From Chromatiaceae bacterium (lineage in GTDB: Bacteria; Pseudomonadota; Gammaproteobacteria; Chromatiales; Chromatiaceae): a stretch of 64,000 bases of DNA. The stretch covers positions 22,736 to 86,735 of the forward strand of contig JACDZG010000015.1 in the NCBI GenBank assembly GCA_013426805.1, given 5' to 3'. A program made the position numbers and the translations under genes. The notes under the pieces were generated by a model. That model was not told the DNA's origin. It saw only the letters and a list, made by a program, of their open reading frames with translations, and did no database searches. Of this stretch, positions 8,634 to 18,174 are shown in pieces (the first letter of the stretch is position 1; every line of letters begins with the position of its first letter).

Positions 8634-9038
8634 TCATTCCCCGCTTGGCACTACTGCGACAGAGCCGAACTGACGAAAGTGAGAGTCGAAGGCAAAGGCG
8701 GTCTGGATGCCGCGGCTGACCATGACGACCTTACTCACACAGTCCGTGAAGCTCCATTGCTTATCGGAGAACTGCCGATAGACACCCCAGGCCGCGTGGA
8801 TATCGTCAGGGGATACCAGATGCAATTCGGCCAGTTCTTGGTCGAAGAGTGATTGACCGACACGCAAAGCGCGTCGATTCTCGCCGCGCATCCGCATCAG
8901 GGTTAACAATTCATCGACGACGTAATCGGTGGTCAGCAGCGGCGCCTGGTTACGGACCAACCAAGCCCGCGCAACCACATGGTCTGCGTCCGCGGGCACG
9001 AAAGCGGCGAACCAGGCGCCGGTATCCACGAAAATCAC
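8634..9038 (-). CDS. PIN-domain ribonuclease toxin, VapC family
   Basis: This is a 134-residue PIN domain. The acidic metal ligands are visible in the usual order: MIFVDTGAW (Asp5), TTDYVVDELLTL (Asp/Glu near 38-43), WSFTDCVSKVVM (Asp98) and FAFDSHFRQFG (Asp near 117). PIN toxins cleave RNA, often tRNA or rRNA, with Mg2+. The start is a GTG at 9038 that overlaps the stop of the small upstream gene (GTGA), the normal antitoxin-toxin order. The length is normal for VapC. The RNA target cannot be read from sequence. Confidence 0.85.
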   Translation of the reverse strand: MIFVDTGAWFAAFVPADADHVVARAWLVRNQAPLLTTDYVVDELLTLMRMRGENRRALRVGQSLFDQELAELHLVSPDDIHAAWGVYRQFSDKQWSFTDCVSKVVMVSRGIQTAFAFDSHFRQFGSVAVVPSGE

Positions 9039-9277
9039 GGCCGTCGTCCATAGATCTGGGCATCGTGGTCCCGGTTGGAGAATCCATCGTCCACACTCTC
9101 ACTGGGGAGGGCATCCAACTCCCGCAGCAGGCCGTCCAGTTGGGCCTTGCGCGCGGCGGGCGGTGGCGCCGTCTGGTCCCACTGTAAGGCATGGGCCAGA
9201 ACCTTGATCAGGTGAAGTTTGTCGCGGCGATCCAGGCCCATGATGGCCCGTTCGATCTCGGCTGTTTGCGGTTGCAT
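9035..9277 (-). CDS. Small antitoxin candidate for the PIN toxin
   Basis: This 80-residue ORF starts MQPQTAEIERAIMGLDRRDK and is acidic towards the end (PSESVDDGFSNRDHDAQIYG). Its stop overlaps the toxin's GTG start by four bases. Position, size and coupling identify it as the antitoxin. I do not recognise a ribbon-helix-helix, AbrB or Phd fold with confidence, so its class is open. The charged C-terminus would be the part that wraps round the toxin active site. Confidence 0.6.
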   Translation of the reverse strand: MQPQTAEIERAIMGLDRRDKLHLIKVLAHALQWDQTAPPPAARKAQLDGLLRELDALPSESVDDGFSNRDHDAQIYGRRP

Positions 9278-9356
9278 GGGTGCTTTCCCGGTGTTGTCTG
9301 GCCCGAGTTTAGCGGATACCGGGGCTCCCCGTGGGGCGACATGGTCCCGCAGCCGC

Positions 9357-9386
9357 GTAGGATGGACAGAGCGACAGCGATGCCCA
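9357..9386. repeat. Dispersed repeat family 1, single arm
   Basis: This 30-bp stretch GTAGGATGGACAGAGCGACA and on to GCGATGCCCA matches the right arm of the hairpin at 331-360 at 27 of 30 positions. It ends exactly where the MazE-like ORF stops (9387). It has no facing arm here, so it is either half of an element or a solo insertion. Confidence 0.7.
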
Positions 9387-9860
9387 TCAACCCCCGCCCA
9401 AGCCGAAAAGGGCCATGCGCCCCTGGCGCTTGAGGTCCGGGGAACGCGCCTGCGCGGCCCAGACCTCCAGGAGGTCGAGGATACGCTCAGCGCGTTCGGC
9501 GGCATGCTCCTGGAGATAGGCACGGGCGACCGGGATATCGCCCATCGAATTCTCGCCCTCGGACTCCACCGGGAAGCAGGCGGTGATGACCCAGCCGGCA
9601 TCGATCGCCTCGTTTCCAACGGGGCGGGCTCGCTCCCAGGCCTCGTCGGTCGGCAGTGGTTCATCCGGGGCCAGTCCATCAAGCAACTGCGCCAGGGTGT
9701 AGGTCGGACGGGCGCAGCCGGCGGGCCGAAGGACGATGCGGCGGCCATCGGTATGGATTTCCAGGCTGGCGCCTGCCTTCAATCCCAACGCCTCCAGCAA
9801 GGGGCTTGGTATCACCACTCCCAGGGAGCCATCCAGTTCACGCAGGATCGCGGTTGTCAT
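9387..9860 (-). CDS. MazE/AbrB-type antitoxin-like protein with unusual C-terminal extension
   Basis: Residues 1-50 form a SpoVT/AbrB swapped-hairpin DNA-binding domain (ELDGSLGVVIPSPLLEALGL, then IHTDGRRIVLRP). Residues 52-87 match the MazE toxin-binding tail (YTLAQLLDGLAPDEPLPTDE, then PVGNEAI). Typical MazE ends there at about 85 residues, followed by mazF. Here the frame runs on for 70 residues (from AGWVITACFPVESEGENS to the end), with a helical segment PVARAYLQEHAAERAERILD, and no MazF gene follows. The extension may be a readthrough into decayed DNA bounded by the family 1 repeat. It would be an orphan regulator or a relic. Confidence 0.6.
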   Translation of the reverse strand: MTTAILRELDGSLGVVIPSPLLEALGLKAGASLEIHTDGRRIVLRPAGCARPTYTLAQLLDGLAPDEPLPTDEAWERARPVGNEAIDAGWVITACFPVESEGENSMGDIPVARAYLQEHAAERAERILDLLEVWAAQARSPDLKRQGRMALFGLGGG

Positions 9861-10898
9861 GGTTCGCCTCCGGTCTGTGTCGGACTGGCCTTGTCGGCCT
9901 CTTGGCTGATCGCCCTACTGTGAGGCGGCTTGGCCCAGTTCCGGCAATTCGACCAGTGTAGTTGTCGCGATCGTCACAATGCAACGGCATCAATGCGCCG
10001 GAGCGGCGGCATAAGCCCTTGAGGTCGCCGCTGTCGGGGCCGCCGAGGTCGGCGTTGATGATCGGCATCAGCTCCGCACTCTCGGTGCGGCTCACCAGCT
10101 CGTCGGAGAGGCGCGGGTCGCGCAGATCCAGGTGGCAGGCATGGATCATCGGTGCTGGGACTTGGCGGCGCCAGAGGTTGGCGACCGTCAGCGCCAGGAC
10201 GCGCAGCACGCCGCGGGTTCCCTGGAAGCTCTCGACGGTGGCGAGCTTGTCGGTCAGGTAGTCGATGAGGGTCGGGTGAAAGGGATAGTGGGCGATCAGA
10301 CGCGCGCGGTAGGTCTCCTGCCGGGCCTGCTCGGGCAGCAACAGGGCGGTACGCCGGTACATGTCCAGGTAGGCATCGGCCGTGGTCGCGGCGCCGCCCT
10401 GGTCGATCCGGGTGAACAGGCGCCGCGCCAGCACCCGGGAGATTTCCTGGCCGCGGACGGGGACCACGGCGGTGGCATCATGCTGGACGACGCTGCGGAC
10501 CTCACCGTCCGCCGCACGGGCGATCCCGAGCGCTTCCTCTTTGGAGACATCCTGGCCGCAGGCCTTGGAGACGATATCCAGGATCATCGCAGTCTGGCGG
10601 GCAAAGGCATCGCGCTGACTGGCCAGGGTCAGGATCACGGCGAGCCCGGTATGCGCCTTGGCGTACTGGAAGAGCGACATCGCCGTCCGAAGCAGTTGCG
10701 CAGAACCTGGCGCATGCCCTCCGTGGGGTAGGTCCCCTCGCCGAAGAAAGCCAGCGGGTCCGTGTAGATGTTCTGCACCACATCGGAATCGCCCCGGTAG
10801 TGGTCGATGACCTGCATCAGGTTGGCGGTGAAGATTTCCGGGTTGAGGGTGTCGGCGAGCAGATCCGCGCGGGGCTGGCAGAATTCCAGAATCGACAT
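9838..10898 (-). pseudogene. DUF499-type ATPase gene, internal deletion and truncated 3' end
   Basis: The minus strand from ATG 10898 reads MSILEFCQPRADLLADTLNP, then YPTEGMRQVLRNCFGR. This is the N-terminus of DUF499 proteins, large defence-linked ATPases of about 1000 residues that travel with DUF1156 methylases and helicases. At about 10690 the sequence jumps out of frame to LFQYAKAHTGLAVILTLASQ. From there it matches a later part of the family (ADAYLDMYRRTALLLP, then YPFHPTLIDYLTDKL and FQGTRGVLRVLALTVANLWR). The Walker A region, roughly 200 residues, is gone. After about 9990 the similarity stops and the frame runs out at 9838, overlapping the MazE-like start. The gene cannot make a working ATPase. 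Confidence 0.7.
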
Positions 10899-10976
10899 TG
10901 ATGCGTTCGCTCTCTGGCGGCGATGAGCGGGTGAGTTTAGGCTTTCCTGGTCATCCGTTCCAAATCTTCTATCGCC

Positions 10977-11810
<834 letters not shown>

Positions 11811-11823
11811 TCACGCTCCAACC

Positions 11824-11856
11824 CACTATCCACTATCCACTATCCACTATCCACTA
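11824..11856. repeat. Seven-base tandem repeat (CACTATC x 4.7)
   Basis: Four perfect copies of CACTATC plus a partial fifth run from 11824 into the rho stop codon (11854-11856). The unit is a heptamer, so slippage here would not matter for Rho because the stop comes first. It could vary the rho 3' end or any terminator. No other structure is seen in the rest of the rho-murU gap (11718-11823). Confidence 0.9.
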
Positions 11857-13110
11857 CCCCCGCATCGAGTCGAAAAACTCGCCGTTGGTCTTGGTGGCCT
11901 TGAGCTTGTCGTGCAGGAATTCCATGGCGGCCAACTCGTCCATCGGGTGCAGGATTTTGCGCAGGATCCACATTTTTTGCAGATCGGCCGGGCTCATCAG
12001 CAGTTCCTCGCGGCGGGTGCCGGAGCGGTTGATGTTGATCGACGGGAAGATGCGCCGCTCGGCGATGCGCCGGTCCATGTGGATTTCCATGTTGCCGGTG
12101 CCTTTGAACTCCTCGTAGATGACGTCGTCCATGCGCGAGCCGGTGTCGACCAGGGCGGTAGCGAGGATGGTCAGGCTGCCGCCTTCCTCGACATTGCGCG
12201 CGGCGCCGAAGAAGCGCTTGGGGCGCTGGAGCGCGTTGGCGTCCACGCCGCCGGTCAGCACCTTGCCGGAGGACGGCACCACGGTGTTGTAGGCGCGGGC
12301 CAGCCGGGTGATGGAGTCGAGCAGGATGACGACGTCGCGCTTGTGCTCCACCAGGCGCTTGGCTTTCTCGATCACCATTTCGGCGACCTGTACATGGCGG
12401 GTGGCGGGCTCGTCGAAGGTGGATGAGATGACCTCGCCGCGCACCGAGCGGGCCATTTCGGTGACCTCTTCCGGGCGTTCGTCGATCAGCAGCACGATCA
12501 GATAGCAGTCCGGGTGGTTATGGCCGATGGACTGGGCGATGTTTTGCAGCATCATGGTCTTACCGGCCTTGGGCGGGGAGACGATGAGGCCGCGCTGACC
12601 CTTGCCGATGGGGGCCACCAGGTCGATGGTGCGGGCCGTGATGTCCTCCGTGCTGCCGTTGCCGATCTCCAGCCCGAGCCGCTTCTGGGCGAACAGCGGA
12701 GTGAAATTTTCAAAAAGGATCTTCGACTTGGCGTTCTCGGGTCGATCGAAGTTGATATCGTTGACCTTGAGCAGCGCAAAATAGCGCTCGCCGTCCTTGG
12801 GTGGTCGAATCTTGCCCGAGATGGTGTCGCCGGTGCGCAGGGCAAAACGGCGAATCTGGCTGGGGGACACATAGATATCGTCCGGGCCGGCCAGGTAGGA
12901 GGCATCCGCGGAGCGCAGAAAGCCGAAGCCGTCGGTCAGTATCTCCAGGACGCCGTCGCCGTAAATATCCTCGCCGCGTTTGGCTTGGGCCTTGAGGATG
13001 GCGAAGATCAGGTCCTGTTTGCGGGAGCGGCCGACGCCTTCAATCTCCATGGACTGCGCCAGCTCGACCAACTCGGGCACCGGCGACTTCTTCAATTCGG
13101 TTAAGTTCAT
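11854..13110 (-). CDS. rho: Transcription termination factor Rho
   Basis: Rho is the hexameric RNA-dependent ATPase that terminates transcription. The 418-residue product has the standard layout. An N-terminal SAP-like helical segment ([20 protein letters not shown]) is followed by the OSB primary RNA site ([20 protein letters not shown]). The P-loop is [11 protein letters not shown], Walker B is [17 protein letters not shown], and the Q/R loops lie in [20 protein letters not shown]. Length and ends match the E. coli protein closely. It sits downstream of trxA on the same strand, as in many gammaproteobacteria. The 235-base leader 13111-13345 holds an inverted repeat CCACGG/CCGTGG (13305-13331) that might serve trxA termination. 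Confidence 0.98.
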   Translation of the reverse strand: MNLTELKKSPVPELVELAQSMEIEGVGRSRKQDLIFAILKAQAKRGEDIYGDGVLEILTDGFGFLRSADASYLAGPDDIYVSPSQIRRFALRTGDTISGKIRPPKDGERYFALLKVNDINFDRPENAKSKILFENFTPLFAQKRLGLEIGNGSTEDITARTIDLVAPIGKGQRGLIVSPPKAGKTMMLQNIAQSIGHNHPDCYLIVLLIDERPEEVTEMARSVRGEVISSTFDEPATRHVQVAEMVIEKAKRLVEHKRDVVILLDSITRLARAYNTVVPSSGKVLTGGVDANALQRPKRFFGAARNVEEGGSLTILATALVDTGSRMDDVIYEEFKGTGNMEIHMDRRIAERRIFPSININRSGTRREELLMSPADLQKMWILRKILHPMDELAAMEFLHDKLKATKTNGEFFDSMRG

Positions 13111-13345
13111 GAACGCTCTTCGTCAGGCAGGGTCAGGGGGAGGTGCGCGGTGCCACGCGATGGGTCGGCGTCAAGGAAAGACGGCGTGAGGCAACCGCGT
13201 ACCGGGGAGAGGGCGTCCGAACGAACGCCGCGTGGAATTGATCGAGATTGGGGCGCATCCGAACGCGCCGCGGCGCGAACCTCAGGAACCGGCGACGACG
13301 GGAACCACGGGATGCATATTGTGTTCCGTGGCCCCTGTCGGGTGT

Positions 13346-13672
13346 CTAGAGATTGCTGTCGATAAAGGCGGTGAGTTGCGACTTGGAGACCGCGCCGATC
13401 TTGGTCGCTTCCACCTCGCCCTTGCGAAACAGCATCAAGGTCGGAATGCCGCGGATGCCGTAGCGGGGCGGAGTTGCCTGATTCTCATCGATATTGAGCT
13501 TGGCGACCTTGAGTCGGCCGGCGTAGTCCTTGGCAATCTCATCAAGCACCGGGGCAATCATCTTACAGGGCCCACACCAGTCGGCCCAGTAATCCACCAG
13601 GACGGGCTGGGGTGATTTCAGTACCTCGTCCTCAAAAGAGTCATCGGTCACATGGACGATGCTGTCGCTCAC
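13346..13672 (-). CDS. trxA: Thioredoxin 1
   Basis: This is a 108-residue cytoplasmic dithiol reductase. The start is a GTG at 13672 preceded by GGAG at proper spacing; the residues then read [17 protein letters not shown], nearly the E. coli TrxA N-terminus. The active site is [16 protein letters not shown], and the cis-Pro loop is [12 protein letters not shown] longer frame up to 13732 exists but carries no thioredoxin sequence. The gene is divergent from the DEAD-box helicase gene; the 273-base gap must carry promoters for both, though none is clear by eye. Confidence 0.97.
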   Translation of the reverse strand: MSDSIVHVTDDSFEDEVLKSPQPVLVDYWADWCGPCKMIAPVLDEIAKDYAGRLKVAKLNIDENQATPPRYGIRGIPTLMLFRKGEVEATKIGAVSKSQLTAFIDSNL

Positions 13673-13945
13673 TGAAGTTCGCTCCGGTTGGTTGTTCGTG
13701 TGGCTGCTGGGGGACCAAGCCGCAGGACCCACGGGCGGCGCGTCGTGCGCGTCCGGTCGGATGGCTTGCTCGGCTGCTGTCGGTTGTTTACCGGGTCAGG
13801 TCGTGATCGTGTCGGAGCAGGCCGAGGGCGGGTGAATTGGCGCAGGGATTGGCCCAAGGGTTAAGATGCTATTTGATCCAAAGCGAAAAGAATTTGCAAG
13901 CCTTGCCGCCGGTGAGGTCCGCACACCGAAGCCCTTAGGATTTCA

Positions 13946-15781
13946 ATGACTGAGACACACCTGACGACGAAGCGCTTCGATAGCTTCGATCTTGACCTGA
14001 GCATTTTGCAGGGTCTCGCCGACGCCGGATTCTCCTACTGTACGCCGATCCAGGCCGCGACGCTGCCGATTGCGTTGGCAGGCCAGGATGTTGCCGGCCA
14101 GGCGCAGACCGGTACCGGCAAGACCGCCGCCTTTCTGCTGGTGATTCTGGAGCGGCTCCTGGCTTCCCAGCCGACGCCGTCCGCAGAGCAATCCCAGCCG
14201 CGTGCGCTCATCGTGGCCCCGACGCGTGAGCTGGCGGTCCAGATTCACAATGACACCTTGCTGCTCGCCCGCCACACCGGTTTCCGCGTCGGGCTGGTGT
14301 TCGGCGGCACCGGTTACCAGCAGCAGCGCGACGATCTGGCCGCCGGCGTCGATATCCTGATCGGCACCCCCGGCCGCCTGATCGATTATTACAAGCAACA
14401 CGTCTACGGCCTCAATCGCGTCGAGGTCGTGGTGCTGGATGAAGCCGACCGCATGTTCGATCTTGGCTTCATCAAGGATATCCGCTTTCTCTTCAGGCAT
14501 ATGCCGCACCCGGAGGAGCGCCTGGGGATGCTCTTCTCGGCGACCCTGTCCTACCGGGTCCTGGAGCTTGCCTATGAGCATATGAACCAGCCGCAACTGG
14601 TCAAGATCGAGTCGGAGCACGTCACGGCCGACCGAGTGCGCCAAGTCTGCTACATGACCGCGAATTCCGAGAAGATTCCCCTGCTGGTCGGTCTGGTGCG
14701 GGGGTGGGACGACCCGCGCGTCATGGTGTTCGTAAACACCAAGCGGGAAGCCGACCGGGTCTGGGGTTTTCTGCAGGGCAACGGCATCAATACCGCCGTG
14801 CTCTCGGGCGACGTGCCGCAGAAGAAGCGCCTGAAACTCCTGAAACAGTTCACCGACGGCGAGTTGCCGGTCCTGGTGGGGACCGACGTGGCGGCCCGCG
14901 GACTGCACATCCCGGACGTGACCCATGTGGTCAACTACGATCTGCCCGAGGACGCGGAGGACTATGTGCACCGCATCGGCCGCACCGCCCGCGCCGGCGC
15001 GGCCGGGGACGCGGTCAGCTTCGTGTGCGAAACCTATGCCTTCTGTCTGCCGGACATCGAGCGGTTCGTCAGCGCCAAGATCCCGGTGGCGCCGGTGGAC
15101 GCGGCCTTGCTGCCGGAGATCGATCCCCGGAGCCGGTTGCGTCCGGAACGCGAAGATCGCGAGTATCGCGGCGACGGGCGCGACGGGCGCGGTCCCCGCG
15201 ACGGCGGCCGGTCCGGACCCCGCTCCGGTCCCCGCGACGGGCGCAGCGTCGGCGGCGACCGTCGTCGTGACGGACCGGGCGGCACCGAGCGCCCCCGGCG
15301 TCCGCCGCAAGCCGCTGAGTCGACGCCGGTTCAGGTTCAAGCTCAGGCTCAAGCGGCGGAGCAGCCGGTCGCAGGCCCGATCTTTATTACGGATCAGGTG
15401 TTGGCTGCCATGCCGGATCTAAGCCCTGATCTGGACCCGGATTCGGTTCCGGATCTGAATCCGGATCAGCTTCCGGTCCGCACCCAGCGCCGTCGGCGGC
15501 GGATGCCCGAGCAGGCCGCGCTGACCTCGCCACCGCCGCCCGGAACCGCGGCGGCAGCGATCCCGGTGATCCCGGCGGTGCCTGCCGAATCCATCGCCAT
15601 GCCGTCCGAGATGCCCACCACGCTGGTCGAGGCGGGCGGCGAGCCGGTGAAAAAGCGTCGCCGTCGGCGGCGTCGCAAGCCCGCCGGGGTAGCGGGCGAG
15701 ACCCAGCCGATCGATCAGCCGATCGATCAGGCGATCGCTCAGGCGCCGCGCGAGCCGCTCGGTGAGACATCGGAGTCATGA
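13946..15781 (+). CDS. rhlB: DEAD-box RNA helicase, RhlB-like, with long disordered basic tail
   Basis: An ATP-dependent RNA helicase; RhlB in E. coli works with the RNA degradosome. Residues 1-400 hold every motif: Q motif (GFSYCTPIQAATLP), I (AQTGTGKT), Ia (PTRELA), II (VLDEADRMFD), III (FSATL), V (GTDVAARGLH) and VI (HRIGRTARAG). Ordering and the divergent trxA neighbour match RhlB. From about residue 400 comes a 210-residue low-complexity tail. It has an Arg/Gly/Asp-rich block (DGRGPRDGGRSGPRSGPRDG), acidic Pro-Asp repeats (DLSPDLDPDSVPDLNPDQ), a run of eight arginines after VKK, and IDQPIDQ repeats. Such tails bind RNA or drive condensate formation. The unusual length (611 against 421 in E. 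coli) is the only departure. Confidence 0.85.
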   Translation: MTETHLTTKRFDSFDLDLSILQGLADAGFSYCTPIQAATLPIALAGQDVAGQAQTGTGKTAAFLLVILERLLASQPTPSAEQSQPRALIVAPTRELAVQIHNDTLLLARHTGFRVGLVFGGTGYQQQRDDLAAGVDILIGTPGRLIDYYKQHVYGLNRVEVVVLDEADRMFDLGFIKDIRFLFRHMPHPEERLGMLFSATLSYRVLELAYEHMNQPQLVKIESEHVTADRVRQVCYMTANSEKIPLLVGLVRGWDDPRVMVFVNTKREADRVWGFLQGNGINTAVLSGDVPQKKRLKLLKQFTDGELPVLVGTDVAARGLHIPDVTHVVNYDLPEDAEDYVHRIGRTARAGAAGDAVSFVCETYAFCLPDIERFVSAKIPVAPVDAALLPEIDPRSRLRPEREDREYRGDGRDGRGPRDGGRSGPRSGPRDGRSVGGDRRRDGPGGTERPRRPPQAAESTPVQVQAQAQAAEQPVAGPIFITDQVLAAMPDLSPDLDPDSVPDLNPDQLPVRTQRRRRRMPEQAALTSPPPPGTAAAAIPVIPAVPAESIAMPSEMPTTLVEAGGEPVKKRRRRRRRKPAGVAGETQPIDQPIDQAIAQAPREPLGETSES

Positions 15782-15915
15782 ATCGCTTCAGGGCTGATGT
15801 ACAGAACCGACGCTGCTGGAGGGTGAATAAGGCGCGCCGCGCACTGTTCGGGACCCGGTACGTCGGTCGTGCGCGCCGCGTCCACCATGCGCCGATCAGG
15901 CGTCGCACGAGGCCC

Positions 15916-16614
15916 TTAGCTTTGGCGTTGCTGGAGCCCCGGCAACAGGTCCGCGAAGTTAGTGATCGCCGCGAACTCGTCGGTCGCACGCCGCGGCTCG
16001 TGCGAGTCCGGTTCCAGCACGGCGATGAGATGGACCAGGCCATAGGACCGCGCGGCGCGCAGGACGCTCAGACTGTCATCGACGAACAGGGTGCGGGCCG
16101 GATCGAAGGGCAGGACCTGTTGCACCAGGTTCCAAAAGGCCGGGTCTTCCTTGGGCAAACCCAAGTCATGGGCGCTGATGATCCGTTCGAAGTGATGGGC
16201 CAGGCGCGTGCGGTCCATCTTGATCGCCAGTGATTTCTGGTGGGCGTTGGTCACCAGGACACGGCGCTTGCCGCGGGCGGCGATGGCCTCCAAGAAGGCC
16301 GCGACATGAGGGTGGACGGCGATCAGGTGGTCCACCTCCGTTTTGAGCAGCGCGATGTCGAGGCCGAGTTCCTGACTCCAATGGTCGATACAGTACCAGT
16401 TGAGCGTCCCTTCGCGGTCGCGGTAGCGTCCGCGCAGTTCGGTCTTGGCCGCGTCCAGGGTCAGCCCGCGCGCCTCGGCGTAGCGCCGGGGGACGTGCTC
16501 CCGCCAGAAAAGATTATCGAAATGCAGGTCCAGCAAGGTGCCGTCCATGTCCAGAAAACAGTCGTCGATACAGTCCCAATCGATCATGATGATGGCCTTG
16601 TTTCCGGTCGTCAT
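15916..16614 (-). CDS. yrfG: HAD-family GMP/IMP nucleotidase
   Basis: A 232-residue HAD hydrolase expected to remove phosphate from GMP and IMP. Motif I is FLDMDGTLLDL (nucleophile and acid Asp pair), motif II is RVLVTNAHQK, motif III is the Lys of GLPKEDPAFW, and motif IV is TLFVDDSLSVL. FWREHVPRRYAEARGLT is typical of YrfG. It is divergent from nudE, an arrangement also found in E. coli. The gap 15782-15915 after the helicase gene shows nothing notable. Confidence 0.85.
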   Translation of the reverse strand: MTTGNKAIIMIDWDCIDDCFLDMDGTLLDLHFDNLFWREHVPRRYAEARGLTLDAAKTELRGRYRDREGTLNWYCIDHWSQELGLDIALLKTEVDHLIAVHPHVAAFLEAIAARGKRRVLVTNAHQKSLAIKMDRTRLAHHFERIISAHDLGLPKEDPAFWNLVQQVLPFDPARTLFVDDSLSVLRAARSYGLVHLIAVLEPDSHEPRRATDEFAAITNFADLLPGLQQRQS

Positions 16615-16682
16615 GCGCGTTGATGTTCAGGCCCGCGCGGCGCGCTGCCCCGCGTTCGGGCGAGCTTAACGGAGCCACTCGC

Positions 16683-17237
16683 GTGTCTGCAAAGCCTAAG
16701 ATTCTGGCCCGGCGACTGGTCGCCGAGAGCCGCCTGTTCCGCGTCGAAGAAGTGGACCTGGAGTTCGCCAACGGCAGCCGGCGCACCTATGAGCGCATTC
16801 CCGGCGGGTCCGATTCGGTGCTGATCGTGCCGCTATTGGATGCCCGGACCCTGCTCTTGATCCGCGAGTATGGGGCCGGGAGTGACCGCTATGAACTGGG
16901 GCTGCCCAAGGGCATCGTCGAGCCCGGCGAAGACCCGCTGGCCGCGGCCAATCGCGAATGTCAGGAAGAGGCCGGCTATGCCGCGCGCGACTTGCAGGTG
17001 CTCGGCCGGGTCTCGCTGGTGCCGGGGTATATCGGACACCGCAGCCTGATCGTGCTCGCTCGCGGTCTCTATCCGAGCCGGCTGCCGGGGGACGAGCCCG
17101 AGTTGATCGAGGTCGTTCCCTGGCGTCTCGATCGGCTCGATGCGCTGTTGGCCCGCGAGGATTTCGACGAGTCCCGCTCGATCGCCGCGCTCTATCTGAC
17201 CGAGCGTTTCCTTGCCCGCGAGTCGGCCGGGGCATAA
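16683..17237 (+). CDS. nudE: ADP-compounds hydrolase NudE
   Basis: A Nudix hydrolase acting on ADP-ribose, Ap3A and NADH-type substrates. The GTG at 16683 is preferred: GGAG lies eight bases upstream and the product (184 residues) then matches E. coli NudE end to end. The Nudix box is GIVEPGEDPLAAANRECQEE followed by AGY, with the full GX5EX7REUXEEXGU pattern. LIREYGAGSDRYELGLPKG precedes it. The upstream in-frame ATG codons at 16620 and 16623 add no family sequence. Confidence 0.92.
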   Translation: MSAKPKILARRLVAESRLFRVEEVDLEFANGSRRTYERIPGGSDSVLIVPLLDARTLLLIREYGAGSDRYELGLPKGIVEPGEDPLAAANRECQEEAGYAARDLQVLGRVSLVPGYIGHRSLIVLARGLYPSRLPGDEPELIEVVPWRLDRLDALLAREDFDESRSIAALYLTERFLARESAGA

Positions 17238-17376
17238 CCGGTAGTCATCGGCGCGACTCCTGCGGTATTATCCGCTGAAAATGTGTTTTTATTTGTTTGA
17301 TGCTTCGCGGCCCCGTCTACTTAATTTTCGTCTCAGGTTCGGCGGGCCGGCTCAAGAGTAACGAGAGGCAGGAGTC

Positions 17377-18174
17377 ATGTTTTACGGCCTGTTTGAGCTG
17401 CTTGCCTACTCGATCCTGGAGTTCCAGCGGTTGTCGGCAGCCTTCCCTCTGTGGTTGATTGCCGCACTGGTTGGGACTGCGCTCTTTGGCGGCGCCTTTC
17501 TCGCTGTCGGCCGTGCCGTGTATCGTGGTTGGCGTCCTCCGTGGGTGCTCGGGGCCGTCGCCGGGCTGGCCTTGCCCCTGACCTTTTTGGCTATCCTCCT
17601 ACTGTTTTCGTCTTCTTATATCCGGCCCGCGATCATCGCGATCATCGGCGGATGGCAACAGTCCTTTCTGCAGGATGAGCCCTGGAGCAATGAGACCTTT
17701 CGACTCCAGTATCAGGCAGTCAGTGCCCTGCGGCACGCTGATGGGACTCCGATCGAGGACCTCGCGGGCCATCCATCACCCGATGCCGGCGGCACACTCA
17801 TTCCGGTGACGACGCCGCAGGCTAAGGCGGTGGTGGCGGATATCGACTCGCGGCGTGTCGCCGAGCACGTACAACACGATATCCCTTTTTTGGCGAGGCT
17901 CTTGTGGACCAAAGATCGCCCTTTGCCGGAGGCCTTACGACAGGACATGGAGCGCTTTTTCGCGGATAACCCGAAAGTGGCCTATGACCATGGTCGGGCG
18001 GTGCAACTCGCGGCGGACGAGATGCAGTCTCTGCTCGCCGCCAAGGTCGGGCGGATTGTCTTGACCGTGCGGCTGGCGATCGGAACGACGCTGACGGCAC
18101 TCTGGCTTCCGCTATTGGCGTTCGCCATCTACAACGCTTGGAAGAAACTTGAACCTTCGACGGGAAGACAATGA
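17377..18174 (+). CDS. Three-helix membrane protein, first gene of the tubulin/NACHT operon
   Basis: A 265-residue protein with no family I recognise. Hydrophobic segments lie at about 25-48 (LWLIAALVGTALFGGAFLAV), 57-82 (VLGAVAGLALPLTFLAILLL) and 228-250 (LAIGTTLTALWLPLLAFAIY). A hydrophilic domain of about 140 residues sits between helices two and three. If the N-terminus is outside, that domain is periplasmic. A good Shine-Dalgarno (AGGAG) precedes the ATG. The stop overlaps the tubulin-like start (ATGA), so it is probably the membrane partner of that GTPase. The 139-base gap after nudE holds TATTAT at 17266-17271, a possible -10 with no good -35. Confidence 0.75.
   Translation: MFYGLFELLAYSILEFQRLSAAFPLWLIAALVGTALFGGAFLAVGRAVYRGWRPPWVLGAVAGLALPLTFLAILLLFSSSYIRPAIIAIIGGWQQSFLQDEPWSNETFRLQYQAVSALRHADGTPIEDLAGHPSPDAGGTLIPVTTPQAKAVVADIDSRRVAEHVQHDIPFLARLLWTKDRPLPEALRQDMERFFADNPKVAYDHGRAVQLAADEMQSLLAAKVGRIVLTVRLAIGTTLTALWLPLLAFAIYNAWKKLEPSTGRQ

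Noticed and set aside
6364..8637. Retron-linked PtuAB
   Set aside because: No reverse transcriptase gene or msr/msd-like hairpin is seen on either side of the pair.
11824..11856. CRISPR array
   Set aside because: The repeat unit is seven bases with no spacers; no cas gene is in the window.
13943..15352. 469-codon open frame antisense to the DEAD-box helicase
   Set aside because: Its peptide is low-complexity with no domain and mirrors codon bias of the true gene on the plus strand.
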